A DNA stretch of 64,000 nucleotides. Origin: Blautia sp. (GTDB taxonomy: Bacteria; Bacillota; Clostridia; Lachnospirales; Lachnospiraceae). The stretch lies in the NCBI GenBank assembly GCA_017515325.1, contig JAFWGA010000057.1, forward strand, positions 1-64,000, written 5' to 3'. Below are positions 8,080 through 17,604 of the stretch, piece by piece; the stretch's first letter is position 1; each line of letters begins with the position of its first letter. The position numbers and the translations under genes are program-made. The notes under the pieces are model-generated. The model saw only the letters and a list, made by a program, of their open reading frames with translations, had not been told where the DNA came from and searched no databases.

Positions 8080-9834
8080 CTACTGGCACTCTTGCAGGCC
8101 ACTGATATCGGGGGCGGCCATGAGGGAGTAGTTGGTGTAATAGACGACGAAGCCGGGTTTCGCCCCGGCAGGCTTTTTAACGTGCTTACGCTGGATGTAG
8201 TCAATTTCCACCTTAGGAGCCGTCCTGCCGCTGGAATAATAGGCAGCAAGGCTGCCGGCTTCTTCAAATACCCGGTCGGGAAGCTCTCCCTCCCCCGCTT
8301 TCACGATAACATGGGAGCCGGGCATTTTTTTGGCATGGAACCACCAGTCATTGCCGGAGGCAAAACGGAAGGTGAGCTCATCGTTCTGATAGTTATTCCT
8401 CCCCACATATATGTCATACCCGTCACTGGAAACATAATGAAAGGGCTTTGACTTTTCCTGCATCCTGGCCCCTTTCGCCTTTCTGGCATCAACATGCTTC
8501 CTGATATAACCATACTCGGCAAGCTCATCCCGGATCTGGGAAAGATCCGCCTGCGTCCTGGCGATATCCAGACTGGCGGCAATAGATTCCAGATGCGCAA
8601 TAGTTTCAGCGGCTTCTGCCGTCTGTGCAGAAAGCGCCTCCTGGGTGCGCTTGAGCTTGGCATAACGGTCAAAATACTTTTTTGCGTTTTGCGCCGGTGT
8701 CAGGGTAGGATCCAGGGGAACATCTATCTCCTCACCACTATAATAATTCAAAGCCCGGAAGGATTTGCTTCCCTCCTCAATCCCGTAGCCATAGGTATTG
8801 ATCAGCTCACCATAGACTCTATATTTATCCCTTTTCTCCGTATCCGCCAGCTGCCTGGTCTGAAGGGTAAGCTTTTTTCTCTCTCTTTCCAGGCAGGTTG
8901 CCACAATACGCCGCAGATCTGAGCTTTTCTGACGTATCCTGGCATACAGATCCCGAGACGTATAATATTCCTCCAGCATAGCAGACACCGTATCAAAGCT
9001 CCTGAAAGAATACTCATTGCCGTACTGACCATAGGCAAAAACACCAAACTCTGTCGGTTCCGTGCCCCGGTATACAATCTGAGGAGAAAAATCCCCCTCC
9101 TGGGTCTGCTCCATCAGATTGCGGAAGCAGCGAGCCAGGTGAAGCTTATGAATCTCCCCTAAGGAGGCGGTATGATCATCCGGATCCAGTCCTGCTCTGT
9201 GGCAAAGCTCATTGGCCATGACAGGAGAAAAGCCGGTAAAGGAGGAATATAAAGCCTTTGCCAGAGGAGCAGGCTTCTCACATAGTCTTTCCAGGAATTC
9301 TTCGTCTGTCACAGAAAAAGGATCTGCCTTGTCCTGGGTCATGGGGATAAAATAATCCCTCCCTGGCAATACCTCCCTCACGGAACTCATATTGGCGGAA
9401 ATATGCTTGATCGAATCCAGAATATGATCCTGCTCATCACAAAAGATAATGTTGCTGTGTTTGCCCATCAGTTCGATGATCAGCTTTTTGCGGCGCAGGT
9501 CTCCCATGTCATCCAAATGCTCCAGTTCAAAGATGACCACCCGCTCCATGCCGGGCTGCCTCACCCCAAGAATGCGGGCACTTCCGACATGCTTGCGCAG
9601 CAGCATACAGAAATTAGGCGCAGTCAATGGACTCGGCCGGTTTTTCTGCGTGACGTACAGAAGGGGAAGAGACGCATTCGCCGAAAGAAGCACCCGCACC
9701 TGGGAGGAGGCTCCCCTGGCTGTGATCAGCAAGGCGTCCGGCTCCGGCTGGGCTATTTTATTGATCCTTCCCCCCGACAGCAGGTCATTCAGTTCTCTAA
9801 CCATGGCAGCCGTGGTAAAGCCATCATATGCCAT
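8080..9834 (-). CDS. rqcH: NFACT-family ribosome quality control protein RqcH
   Basis: The ATG at 9834 (MAYDGFTTAAMV) has AGGAGAG upstream; the frame extends 54 bases further but without family similarity. The 584-residue protein has the NFACT-N domain (FTTAAMVRELNDLLSGGRINKI), a long coiled-coil middle (about 300-440) and the NFACT-R domain near the C-terminus (FRFASGNDWWFHAKKMPGSH). RqcH binds obstructed 50S subunits with peptidyl-tRNA and recruits tRNA-Ala to add alanine tails. This start is chosen over 9888, which would run into the preceding nucleotidyltransferase gene. Confidence 0.9.
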   Translation of the reverse strand: MAYDGFTTAAMVRELNDLLSGGRINKIAQPEPDALLITARGASSQVRVLLSANASLPLLYVTQKNRPSPLTAPNFCMLLRKHVGSARILGVRQPGMERVVIFELEHLDDMGDLRRKKLIIELMGKHSNIIFCDEQDHILDSIKHISANMSSVREVLPGRDYFIPMTQDKADPFSVTDEEFLERLCEKPAPLAKALYSSFTGFSPVMANELCHRAGLDPDDHTASLGEIHKLHLARCFRNLMEQTQEGDFSPQIVYRGTEPTEFGVFAYGQYGNEYSFRSFDTVSAMLEEYYTSRDLYARIRQKSSDLRRIVATCLERERKKLTLQTRQLADTEKRDKYRVYGELINTYGYGIEEGSKSFRALNYYSGEEIDVPLDPTLTPAQNAKKYFDRYAKLKRTQEALSAQTAEAAETIAHLESIAASLDIARTQADLSQIRDELAEYGYIRKHVDARKAKGARMQEKSKPFHYVSSDGYDIYVGRNNYQNDELTFRFASGNDWWFHAKKMPGSHVIVKAGEGELPDRVFEEAGSLAAYYSSGRTAPKVEIDYIQRKHVKKPAGAKPGFVVYYTNYSLMAAPDISGLQECQ

Positions 9835-9854
9835 TTTCTCTCTCCTATTAGAAT

Positions 9855-10595
9855 TCAGTTCTGTGCCTGGCAGGTCCGATGCAGCCATAGCTGCTTCACC
9901 TGCTCATAGCTTTCCCTGTCACCGATATCATAGCGCTTGCCCGGCATCAGATACGCCTTCATAGGCACCCGGTGGCTGAGCCAGGCGGCAAAGGATCCGG
10001 GCGCGTCAGGATTACAGCCTTCATCCATAGCGGTTTCCAGAAAAGGCAGATGCTCTTTTTTATAATAGTAGAAGGGCGGCACGGCGAAATGTCCCTTCGG
10101 ATCCCTGGGCTTTTCCTCATAGCTTGTGATCAGGCCGTCCTGATCCATACTGATCACGGCCGTTTTCCGCAGCCGCGACAGGTCATTCTCCTCATGGCAC
10201 ATGACACAGCTTGCCCCGCTGCTTCTGGCATATCGAATAAAACCTTTCAGGCTGAAGTCCAGCATATTATCCCCCGCCATCACAAGAACGTCTTCATGAA
10301 TATGAGCCTTTCTGACTGCCAGCAGGATATCCTTTACCGCCCCAAGACGTGTCTCATTGGTGCCGGTCCCATCGTCATATACCTGAAGCTTTTCCTTGTC
10401 CTTAGCCCATTCCGAAAAAATATGGGCAAATTTATGATTGGAGACCAGGATGATCTCTTCTGTATCTTCCTGGATATCCTCTACCAGCCAGTCGAGGATA
10501 GCCTTATCCCCCACCGGCAGGAGGGGCTTGGGAAAATTCTCTGTCAAAGGATAAAGACGGGTCGCATAGCCTGCCGCTAAAATAATTGTCTTCAT
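9855..10595 (-). CDS. Sugar-1-phosphate nucleotidyltransferase
   Basis: The 246-residue protein starts with the nucleotide-binding motif LAAGYATRLYPLTENFPKPL and carries the catalytic Lys in FPKPLLPVG. An Asp in MAGDNMLDF likely binds metal. It has only the catalytic domain, without a left-handed helix. Its start overlaps the stop of the sugar kinase gene by 4 bp (ATGA), so kinase and nucleotidyltransferase probably make a sugar-1-phosphate and then an NDP-sugar. The sugar and nucleotide are not evident. Confidence 0.85.
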   Translation of the reverse strand: MKTIILAAGYATRLYPLTENFPKPLLPVGDKAILDWLVEDIQEDTEEIILVSNHKFAHIFSEWAKDKEKLQVYDDGTGTNETRLGAVKDILLAVRKAHIHEDVLVMAGDNMLDFSLKGFIRYARSSGASCVMCHEENDLSRLRKTAVISMDQDGLITSYEEKPRDPKGHFAVPPFYYYKKEHLPFLETAMDEGCNPDAPGSFAAWLSHRVPMKAYLMPGKRYDIGDRESYEQVKQLWLHRTCQAQN

Positions 10596-11764
10596 ATTTT
10601 TACTCCATCAGCGCTGTCACAAAGGGTTCCCAGATATTTTCCTTCCAGCAGGGGATAGACAGCCAGATATTCCCTCTCCACCGAGCGCAGAACCTCCTCT
10701 TCATAAGCCGGGTCGATCAGTGCCATACAGCAGCCTTTAAAGCCGGCTCCGCTGAAACGACCGCCATAGATGCCAGGTGTTTGGGACAGGATTTCATAGA
10801 GGGTGATCAGCTCCGGACAACCGCATTCATAATTGTCGATAGAACTCCTCCCGCTGGCGAAGACAAGCTCCCCATAGGCAGAAAGATTGCCTTCCCTCCA
10901 GGCGGCCGCCCCTTCCTCAGCCCTGGCATACTCTCCGAAATAGTGGGTGGCACGACGCAAAAGAGCCTTGGGGAGACGATCCTTATATTCCTCAAACACC
11001 GTCGTCGGCACATCCCTCAGTCTGGTATCCTCGTACTTCCCGTAAGGTAGGCCGGCATAAGCCAGCAGATCATAGGCAGCCACCTTACACTCATCCTGGC
11101 GCAGATTGTAGGCACTGTTGGCCAGGCTCCTCTCCAGCCCGGAGAAAAAGATCCCAATCTTAAAAGGCGGCATATTGCTGCTTTTGGGAATCAACTCATA
11201 GCTGTCATCCTTACAGTCAAGATATAAAAGACTATCCTTCCGGCAAAGAACCTCGCAGGACTGATCCAGCTTTCCGCAGTTTACTCCGACATACCTGTTT
11301 TCTGCCGCTTTTGCCATAAGGATCAGCTCCCACTCCGTCAACTCAATATGGTTCACCCGGGCCAGAGTGGTCAGAAAAACAATGATTACCGCTGCGGAGG
11401 AGGAAAGGCCGCCGATGGGAAGAGTTCCTTCTATCACTGCAGACAGGCCGATTCTGAGATGGTACTTCTCCGCCAGCATCTTTGTGGCTCCGCGCAGATG
11501 ATCTGCCCAGTCTCCCACCTTTTCCTCCGGGACGGAATTGACATGAAACTGAGCTCTTTTGGGAAAATTCAGACTCTGCAGCTCTACAACTCCGTTTTGT
11601 TTGGGAGAGTATGCCAGATAAATGCCTTTATCTATAGCCAACCCATTTATTTTGCCGTACTGATGATCGATATGTGCCCCCAGAGGACAAATACGGTATG
11701 GACAAAATGTCAGATTTTCCGGATCTCTATGATAAAATTCTTTGTAGACTTCTTCACACTTCAA
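10592..11764 (-). CDS. GHMP-family sugar kinase (galactokinase-like)
   Basis: The 390-residue protein has the galactokinase-type N-terminal signature in altered form (CPYRICPLGAHIDHQYG, where galactokinase has GEHTDY), the GHMP ATP-binding loop PIGGLSSSAA (about residues 118-127) and the C-terminal Gly-rich motif GGRFSGAGFKGC (about 345-356). Such enzymes phosphorylate sugars at C1. The changed sugar-binding motif suggests a substrate other than galactose. The gene overlaps the nucleotidyltransferase gene, its likely partner in a sugar salvage pathway. Confidence 0.82.
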   Translation of the reverse strand: MKCEEVYKEFYHRDPENLTFCPYRICPLGAHIDHQYGKINGLAIDKGIYLAYSPKQNGVVELQSLNFPKRAQFHVNSVPEEKVGDWADHLRGATKMLAEKYHLRIGLSAVIEGTLPIGGLSSSAAVIIVFLTTLARVNHIELTEWELILMAKAAENRYVGVNCGKLDQSCEVLCRKDSLLYLDCKDDSYELIPKSSNMPPFKIGIFFSGLERSLANSAYNLRQDECKVAAYDLLAYAGLPYGKYEDTRLRDVPTTVFEEYKDRLPKALLRRATHYFGEYARAEEGAAAWREGNLSAYGELVFASGRSSIDNYECGCPELITLYEILSQTPGIYGGRFSGAGFKGCCMALIDPAYEEEVLRSVEREYLAVYPLLEGKYLGTLCDSADGVKI

Positions 11765-12008
11765 TTCTTCTTACCCCTTTATGCGCCTAAGACATTACCA
11801 AAGTTAATAAATTATTACCGTCTTTAACAAATTGTTCACATTTCGAGCGTATGATAAAGCCCGTTCCCTGGAAGACCACCAGGCTCCCTTCTCTTTTCCG
11901 CTAAAGGCATCAGACTCTTTCTATCCCCCTGCGTATTGGACAAATCATGAAAAGCATGCATCAGGCAAGAGTGATTTTTTGCGTCCGATTTTGAAAGGAG
12001 AAAAAAAG

Positions 12009-12818
12009 ATGTTAAAATATCTTTATGCAGCTAAGAAGAAACAGACAAATGAAAACATTACCAAAAAACCAAATACGGCAGCCATTATTCTGACTGCCTG
12101 TCTTGTAGTTGCCTCCCCTGTACTGGGAAGCGAGGACTTTACCAGTGAAACTCCGCTTTCGGAGACGATCATCGTAAGATTTCCCAGCGAGGAGGAAGCC
12201 GAAAACCCGGTCTTTTCATCTTCACAAGAGGATGATTCTGACGAGGCAGTCTTCCCCTCTCAGAAAGAGGATAACCCCGACGAAACCCTTTTCACCTCCC
12301 CGATAGAGGATAACCCCGACGAGAATGATCCTGACAAGGCAGCCTTCACCTCGTCAGAAAAGGACAGCAAAGACACTGACGATACAACCGCATCGGATTT
12401 TACCTCCTCTGCTTCCGGACAAGATCCAAAGGAAGAAAAGGAGGAGAAAAGCCTTCTGAAAATTACCGGCCAGGATATCGCTGATTTCGCCCTCCAGTTT
12501 ACCGGAACCCCCTATGTCTGGGGAGGAAGCTCCCTGACTTCCGGGGTGGATTGCTCCGGCTTTGTCATGAAGGTCTTTGAAGCCTTTGGCTTCTCACTGC
12601 CCCATTACGCTGAATCCCAATCCGGGTACGGGACTGCCGTGGATTACAGCGAACTGCAGCCTGGAGACCTGATCTTTTATTCCTACGGATACGGCATCAC
12701 GCATGTAGCCATATCCATCGGCAACCATCAGGCCGTCCATGCCTGGAATTCCGACACCGGCGTAGTCGTAACTGCTGACGATGTGGATCCTGTCTGTTGC
12801 TGCAGAAGGCTGATCTGA
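12009..12818 (+). CDS. Secreted NlpC/P60 cell-wall peptidase
   Basis: The ATG at 12009 follows AAAGGAG; upstream in-frame sequence is unlikely to be coding. The 269-residue protein has an N-terminal signal segment (AAIILTACLVVASPVLG), then about 110 residues of Asp/Glu/Ser-rich linker with imperfect EDNPDE repeats, then a NlpC/P60 domain (about 155-269). Catalytic residues are Cys in GVDCSGF, His in THVAISIGN and His in AVHAW. These enzymes cut D-Glu-diaminopimelate bonds in peptidoglycan. It is the only plus-strand chromosomal gene in the first 14 kb, between divergent and convergent neighbours. Confidence 0.88.
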   Translation: MLKYLYAAKKKQTNENITKKPNTAAIILTACLVVASPVLGSEDFTSETPLSETIIVRFPSEEEAENPVFSSSQEDDSDEAVFPSQKEDNPDETLFTSPIEDNPDENDPDKAAFTSSEKDSKDTDDTTASDFTSSASGQDPKEEKEEKSLLKITGQDIADFALQFTGTPYVWGGSSLTSGVDCSGFVMKVFEAFGFSLPHYAESQSGYGTAVDYSELQPGDLIFYSYGYGITHVAISIGNHQAVHAWNSDTGVVVTADDVDPVCCCRRLI

Positions 12819-12837
12819 CAATATGGCAGATCAAACT

Positions 12838-13743
12838 TTAAAAAACCTCTATCGTATATTCTCTGCTGAAGCATTCTCCGGCAGGAAGAGCATTGATCCC
12901 AGGCTTATCCTTCATTTCTCCTTCATAACCGAAATCGTCAGCCCGGCCCGCCCAGGGTTCCAGGCAGACAAAGGGGGCGCCTGGAGCAGACCAGATGCCG
13001 AAATTGGCAAAGCCCTTCCCCGCAAGCTTCAGGATCGCTTTCCCATCCGGGGCAAGAAGGCTGACTGTCTCGATCTGGCCATTGTCAAAGACAAGAGCAT
13101 CCCGGTCAAAGAGAGCATCTGCCAGCACTTTCTCCCCGTCACAAAGCCGATCCAACGCGTAACAGCCCTCTTTCAGGGCAAGAATATGAGGCTCCTTGGC
13201 CAAAACCGTACCACTTCCCTTGGGGTCGATCAGATAATAGATGAGAGAGCTTTTCTCTTCAAAATACAGCTTATGCTCTCGGTAGCTGTCTGCCGGTACT
13301 CGAAAGGCCGGATGGCCTCCGATGGCAAAAAACATGGTCTGGCTGCCAGGATTAAACACCTCCCAGGTGATGATCAGCCTGCTGCCCTCCAGAGCATGGC
13401 TCACCTTCAGGGAAAAATCAAAAGGATAGACTTTTTTCGAAGACTCATCCGACTTCAGTTCATGGAGAATCCTTCCCGTCCCTCCATCCTCAAGACAGCT
13501 AAACTCGCTGTCGCGCGCAAAGCCATGCTGATGGGAGGGAAAAAACTCTCCCTGAACCTGAAAATGATCCCTGAAATGCCTTCCCACATTGGGGAAAAGC
13601 ACCGGGGCATGCCGTCCCCAGTAGGCGGGATCCCCGTTCCACAGAAGCTCCGCTTTCTTTTCCTTATCGTAGAGACGGACAAGCTCCGCTCCCTTATCTT
13701 CTACTTCAATACACAATCTTTCATTTTCCAGAATTCTCTTCAT
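12838..13743 (-). CDS. Aldose 1-epimerase family protein
   Basis: The 301-residue protein fits the galactose mutarotase-like beta-sandwich family (LacX type): ELLWNGDPAYWGRHAPVLFPNVGRH near residues 33-57, HGFARDSEF (about 73), IGGHPAFR (about 145) and LEPWAGRADD (about 268). His residues in HGFARD and GGHPAF and the Glu of LEPW are the expected catalytic group. It interconverts sugar anomers. It follows the sialate-lyase-like gene after 11 bp, so both probably serve one sugar-catabolic operon. Confidence 0.82.
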   Translation of the reverse strand: MKRILENERLCIEVEDKGAELVRLYDKEKKAELLWNGDPAYWGRHAPVLFPNVGRHFRDHFQVQGEFFPSHQHGFARDSEFSCLEDGGTGRILHELKSDESSKKVYPFDFSLKVSHALEGSRLIITWEVFNPGSQTMFFAIGGHPAFRVPADSYREHKLYFEEKSSLIYYLIDPKGSGTVLAKEPHILALKEGCYALDRLCDGEKVLADALFDRDALVFDNGQIETVSLLAPDGKAILKLAGKGFANFGIWSAPGAPFVCLEPWAGRADDFGYEGEMKDKPGINALPAGECFSREYTIEVF

Positions 13744-13754
13744 AACAATCCCCT

Positions 13755-14645
13755 TTATCTGTCATCCATCTGTGCCATGCATTCGTCCAAAAGCCGTTTC
13801 TGATCCTCAGACAGCTCATGGAAGGGTCTGCGGGAAATGCCGGCAGCTATCCCCATCCTGTTCAGGATATACTTGATTCCCGGAATCAATCCCACTTCAT
13901 ACAAAGTATACAGGATCTGGTTTGCCTGTACCTGAAGCTTCAGCGCCTCTTCCCGATCTCCGGAAAGATAGAGTCTGTAGATTCTGTCAAAGAGGGGGAA
14001 GGTAAAATTGAAGGAGCTTCCGATGGCTCCGTCTGCCCCCAGGGCAAGAGCCGCCACCAACGTCTCGTCATAACCGTTCATCATAATCAGATTCTGATTC
14101 AGATGACGGATCCGCTCCAACTGCGCCAGGACAGAATTGGTGTGCTTGACGCCCTGGATGAAGCTGCTCTGAAACAGCTTTTGTGTAAAAGGATCCTCAA
14201 GAACAAACTGCTTTCCTGTATTCCCGGGAAAATTATAGATCCATACCGGTTTTCCCGCTGCCTGAGCGATCGCTTCATAGTAGGAATAAATTTCCCGGCT
14301 GTTGAAGCCATAGTAAAAGGGCGGGGTCGCAGCGACTGCATCATAACCAAGCCGGGAGGCGCATCTGGCATAATCCTCAGCTTCCCTTACCGATATGGCG
14401 CCGACATGAGCGATCATAAAGGCCTGCTCCTTGAAAGCAGCGGCCGTCTCAAATATTTCTTTTCTCTCATGGGGGGTCAGCAAAAAGCATTCTGCGGAGC
14501 TGCCTCCGATAAAGAAAGCTTTCGCCCCCTGGCCCAGGTTCCATTCCAGAAGCTGGGAGAGCGCTTTCGTATTGAGGGATTCGTCTTCATGAAATGGTGT
14601 TATGGTTGCCGGAATGATTCCTTCGAGCTTCTCCTGTTTCAGCAT
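13755..14645 (-). CDS. DHDPS/N-acetylneuraminate lyase family aldolase
   Basis: The 296-residue protein belongs to the class I aldolase TIM-barrel family. GGSSAE (about residues 47-52) matches the substrate-carboxylate site, Tyr of WIYNFPGNTG (about 135) and Lys of GVKHTN (about 165) are the Schiff-base residues. Gene order with an epimerase and a nearby sugar kinase favours N-acetylneuraminate lyase or a related sugar-acid lyase rather than lysine biosynthesis, but the exact substrate is not proven. A promoter lies upstream at 14771-14799. Confidence 0.78.
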   Translation of the reverse strand: MLKQEKLEGIIPATITPFHEDESLNTKALSQLLEWNLGQGAKAFFIGGSSAECFLLTPHERKEIFETAAAFKEQAFMIAHVGAISVREAEDYARCASRLGYDAVAATPPFYYGFNSREIYSYYEAIAQAAGKPVWIYNFPGNTGKQFVLEDPFTQKLFQSSFIQGVKHTNSVLAQLERIRHLNQNLIMMNGYDETLVAALALGADGAIGSSFNFTFPLFDRIYRLYLSGDREEALKLQVQANQILYTLYEVGLIPGIKYILNRMGIAAGISRRPFHELSEDQKRLLDECMAQMDDR

Positions 14646-14770
14646 ATAATTCCCTCTTCTTTCCGGGCTTGTGCCCTGAGCAGAGATCTTTCAGACAAAC
14701 AAATCGTATACACAAGGGTTCCTTCAGGATCATGATGCTTGCAGCAACATCACTTTGTCACCTGTCGATT

Positions 14771-14799
14771 ATTTTACCATTGCGGAAATACCATGGCAA
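14771..14799 (-). promoter_or_regulatory. Sigma-A-type promoter for the aldolase/epimerase operon
   Basis: On the minus strand, -35 TTGCCA (14794-14799) and -10 TAAAAT (14771-14776) are 17 bp apart, about 125 bp before the aldolase start. The rest of the 14646-14860 gap shows no gene. Confidence 0.6.
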
Positions 14800-14860
14800 G
14801 CTAAAATCAGACCTGTCGTACAAATAGGGGTAAGAAAGGCATAAAAAAGGCCCCCTAAAA

Positions 14861-14892
14861 TGGTACCCATAGAAAGGACAGAACTGCGACAG
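14861..14892 (+). repeat. Left terminal inverted repeat
   Basis: Aligned with the reverse complement of 19348-19379 it matches at roughly 22-24 of 32 positions without gaps. Shared blocks are TGGT, AAGGAC and TGCGACAG. Confidence 0.65.
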
Positions 14893-15061
14893 AAAAAATG
14901 CTTCTGCAGACAACGATGTGACAGGATTCCAGTTCACACGGAACAGGCTGAGACAGTTAGACGATTCAGGAAGACACGTGCGTGACAGATGGTTGTTTAT
15001 TAAGGACACCAGAGCGCCGGAATTCGAAGCGCTACTCGGAACACAATGTCTGCAGATGTGA

Positions 15062-17101
15062 GTGACCACTGTTTCTGCCGAAGGACTTTCAGTTCTGATG
15101 GTGACCATTTTGGCGAAGGTATACTCTGATGAGGAAATTGAAAAACTCAGCAAGAATCCGTATGTTTATCAGGTTACAAGACACAAGTTGTCCCTGACGT
15201 TGGATTTCAGGAATTACATGTATGATGTATGGCTCCAAAACCCTGTGCCATCGACCATAAGAAAAATCCTTCTGGAAAACGGGTTTGATACACACGAAAT
15301 CGGGAAGGATTTTTATAAAAACATTTCGAAAGCGTTCAGACGCCGGGGACGGCCTAAAAGGACATATGGATCTTCATATAATGCTGAGAGTTCAGGGAAG
15401 CCTGTGGTTTCTGAAAAACAGGAAGCAGAAGAGAATCACACTTCCGAAATCATCCCGTTTTCCAATGAGACACACAGTGTGCAGGAACCGGTTCTGGATA
15501 CTCTCATCCAGTCCGGTAAGTTTATAACAAAAGACGGAACAATCGATTTCGCTCCCGGATATGTTGCTGAGCTTTTTGCTTCCTATCCTGAAATATCTGT
15601 AATCGAAGCACTTTCCTTGGACGGATTTGATTCAAGGATAATCGGAAAAATCCGTATCCATAAACTTGAACGGATGTTTTCGATGTGCCTGGCAGCCGGT
15701 ACTGTGCCCTGCGAATCAAGGGCGGACAAGCACTTTCTGGAAGATGTTGAAGTGGTGGCTTTGCGGAAAAACCCGTTTGTGGAAACGGTCACTCCTGCGT
15801 CGATCAGGCTGAATGAAAACTTCCACTTGGCTGCAACTGCCTTAAAGGAACTTACGGTAGACCGGATACTGGATATTTTTATGCTGGATCATAGAAACTT
15901 TACGGTATCTGAAAAAACAGAGGTCAGAGGGACTCTCGACAGTTTCACGCCAGATCAGCCGGGAATCAGCGCATTTGGTGGTACGGTATATGATGCCTGT
16001 ATCCTGAGGAGACGGATGGAAGCACTGGCATCGATGGTTAAGGAAGGGTATGATCGTATTTCCGTTCTTTTCCAGACGCTAACGCCAATGAAGAAAAAAC
16101 AAATCTGCTTGTGGGTGGAGAATCTTCCACCTGATCCAGGGCATGTGCTGACAAAGAAAGCGATCCTGAAGCAGATCGGCATCTCCAGATCGGTATACTA
16201 TCAGTATGTAAAGGATCCTGATTTCGGGACGTGGGAAACCCGTAAGAAAGAACAGGATGAAGCCGATGCGGGCATCATGAAGATGGTTGCTGATTACAAA
16301 GGCTTCCGGAAGGGCTCCAGGCAGGTCTATATGCTGCTTCCGAGGCTTGCCGGCAGACGGATCAGCCTGAAAAAGATCCGGCGGATCATGAAGGCTTATG
16401 GGATTGAGTGCGATATAAGAAGGCCGAATCCGTCACGTGAAGGGCAGGATGCATATGAAAAAGAGGCTGTAAAGCCCAACATCCTACGGAGGAGATTCCG
16501 TCTGTACCGGCCAAACAGGGTGAGGGTCACGGATGTCACATATCTTTATTACGGGGATAAAAAGCGCGCCTATGGATCAGCACTGATGGATCCGGTTACC
16601 GGGCGATTGGTGGCTTTTGTTGTTTCCGAGAGGAATAACCTCGAAATGGCACTTGAGACGCTTCGTGTTTCTGACAGCCATCCCTGTGAGGACGGCGGCA
16701 TCTTCCATTCTGACCAGGGCACGCTGTATAAATCCGGCACTTTCCAGAAGGAGATCCTGGAAAGAGGTTTGCGGCAGTCCATGTCGAAGAAAGGAAACTG
16801 CTGGGACAATGCAACGCAGGAATCTTTCTTTGGACACTTTAAGGATGAATGTGAGTATTCATCCTGTGCAGATATAGAAAAATTAAAAAAAAGGGTTGAA
16901 GAATACTCCTGGTACTATAATAATGAAAGGGGCATGTGGGAGCGGGGCCGCATGACCCCGGTAGAATACGAGGAATACCTGCTTGGCCTAAATGAGGAGC
17001 AGTTTGGGGAATACCTCGCGGCCGAAGAGAAAAAATACAACGAGATGAAGAAAAAGGCGGCAGAGCTTGCTAAAAAACGCTATGGAACGCTGGGAGTATA
17101 A
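15062..17101 (+). CDS. DDE transposase with repeated N-terminal modules (IS3-like)
   Basis: A GTG at 15062 or an ATG at 15098 may start the gene. The 679-aa protein has three N-terminal modules of one type: residues about 29-81 (KNPYVYQVT...GFDTHEIG), 152-208 (GKFIT...GFDSRIIGKIR) and 236-293 (KNPFVETVT...). Then come an HTH_21-like stretch (QIGISRSVYYQYV, about 372) and an rve integrase core with Asp in VTDVTYLYY (about 497), Asp in FHSDQGTLY (about 561) and Glu in WDNATQESFFGHFK (about 600). The C-terminus is a Lys/Glu-rich helix. It is followed after 12 bp by the orfA gene, so the three genes are likely one transcript. Confidence 0.85.
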   Translation: MTTVSAEGLSVLMVTILAKVYSDEEIEKLSKNPYVYQVTRHKLSLTLDFRNYMYDVWLQNPVPSTIRKILLENGFDTHEIGKDFYKNISKAFRRRGRPKRTYGSSYNAESSGKPVVSEKQEAEENHTSEIIPFSNETHSVQEPVLDTLIQSGKFITKDGTIDFAPGYVAELFASYPEISVIEALSLDGFDSRIIGKIRIHKLERMFSMCLAAGTVPCESRADKHFLEDVEVVALRKNPFVETVTPASIRLNENFHLAATALKELTVDRILDIFMLDHRNFTVSEKTEVRGTLDSFTPDQPGISAFGGTVYDACILRRRMEALASMVKEGYDRISVLFQTLTPMKKKQICLWVENLPPDPGHVLTKKAILKQIGISRSVYYQYVKDPDFGTWETRKKEQDEADAGIMKMVADYKGFRKGSRQVYMLLPRLAGRRISLKKIRRIMKAYGIECDIRRPNPSREGQDAYEKEAVKPNILRRRFRLYRPNRVRVTDVTYLYYGDKKRAYGSALMDPVTGRLVAFVVSERNNLEMALETLRVSDSHPCEDGGIFHSDQGTLYKSGTFQKEILERGLRQSMSKKGNCWDNATQESFFGHFKDECEYSSCADIEKLKKRVEEYSWYYNNERGMWERGRMTPVEYEEYLLGLNEEQFGEYLAAEEKKYNEMKKKAAELAKKRYGTLGV

Positions 17102-17113
17102 GGAGGGTCTTCT

Positions 17114-17587
17114 ATGCCTGACAAGATTAATATAGAGAATTCCGCAACGAATGATGGTATCGAGCTGCCGCCGGATGAGATTGTCCCATTTCTTGACAAT
17201 CCATTCCTTGATACGTTCCACGGGCATACAATTGTTTACCATAAAGAATTCTACGTGGCGATGTACAAGAAGATCCACGATGAGGGGATGACCTACGTGG
17301 AGGCATACAACGCCCTTGGATTCGACACGAAGATACTCGGCGAAAACCGTGCGAACTCTGCCGGGAAACGGGTCATGCAGATGGCCAGGGAGAATAAGCT
17401 GTTCACGGTTGACCCGTCGAATTATGACGGGTCTGTCCCGCGTGAAGAGATGGGGGAACTGGCTCCGGAGGAAGAGATCGCCTACCTGAAAGCACGGAAC
17501 ATGTACCTGGAGGAACTGGTTGAGGCTCAAAAAAAAATCCCGTCGTTATTGGCGGAAATGTTTACATCTTCGAAGTCCGGGATCTGA
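17114..17587 (+). CDS. IS3-like OrfA (DNA-binding half of second transposase)
   Basis: The 157-residue protein starts 12 bp after the first transposase, with GGAGG before its ATG. Residues about 30-95 contain one copy of the module seen three times in the first transposase (DNPFLDTFHGHTI...GFDTKILGENR), followed by a helix ending in AQKK. Near its 3' end is a run of nine A residues (17529-17537). A -1 slip there would fuse it to the orfB frame, as in classical IS3 OrfAB. The module is probably the DNA-end-binding domain. Confidence 0.75.
   Translation: MPDKINIENSATNDGIELPPDEIVPFLDNPFLDTFHGHTIVYHKEFYVAMYKKIHDEGMTYVEAYNALGFDTKILGENRANSAGKRVMQMARENKLFTVDPSNYDGSVPREEMGELAPEEEIAYLKARNMYLEELVEAQKKIPSLLAEMFTSSKSGI
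17529..17537 (+). other. A9 slippery site for programmed -1 frameshift (orfA to orfB)
   Basis: OrfA reads CAA AAA AAA ATC. After a -1 slip the next codons are AAT CCC GTC GTT, and that frame is open from 17524 into the OrfB start at 17605. The fused joint would read AQKKNPVVIGGNVYIF. Slippery A-runs at this place are standard in the IS3 family. Confidence 0.7.
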
Positions 17588-17604
17588 ACGTTGATGTCTT
17601 CCAG

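Noticed and set aside
9855-9888. Extended rqcH start upstream of 9834
   Set aside because: It would overlap the neighbouring gene, lacks family similarity, and AGGAGAG fits the ATG at 9834.
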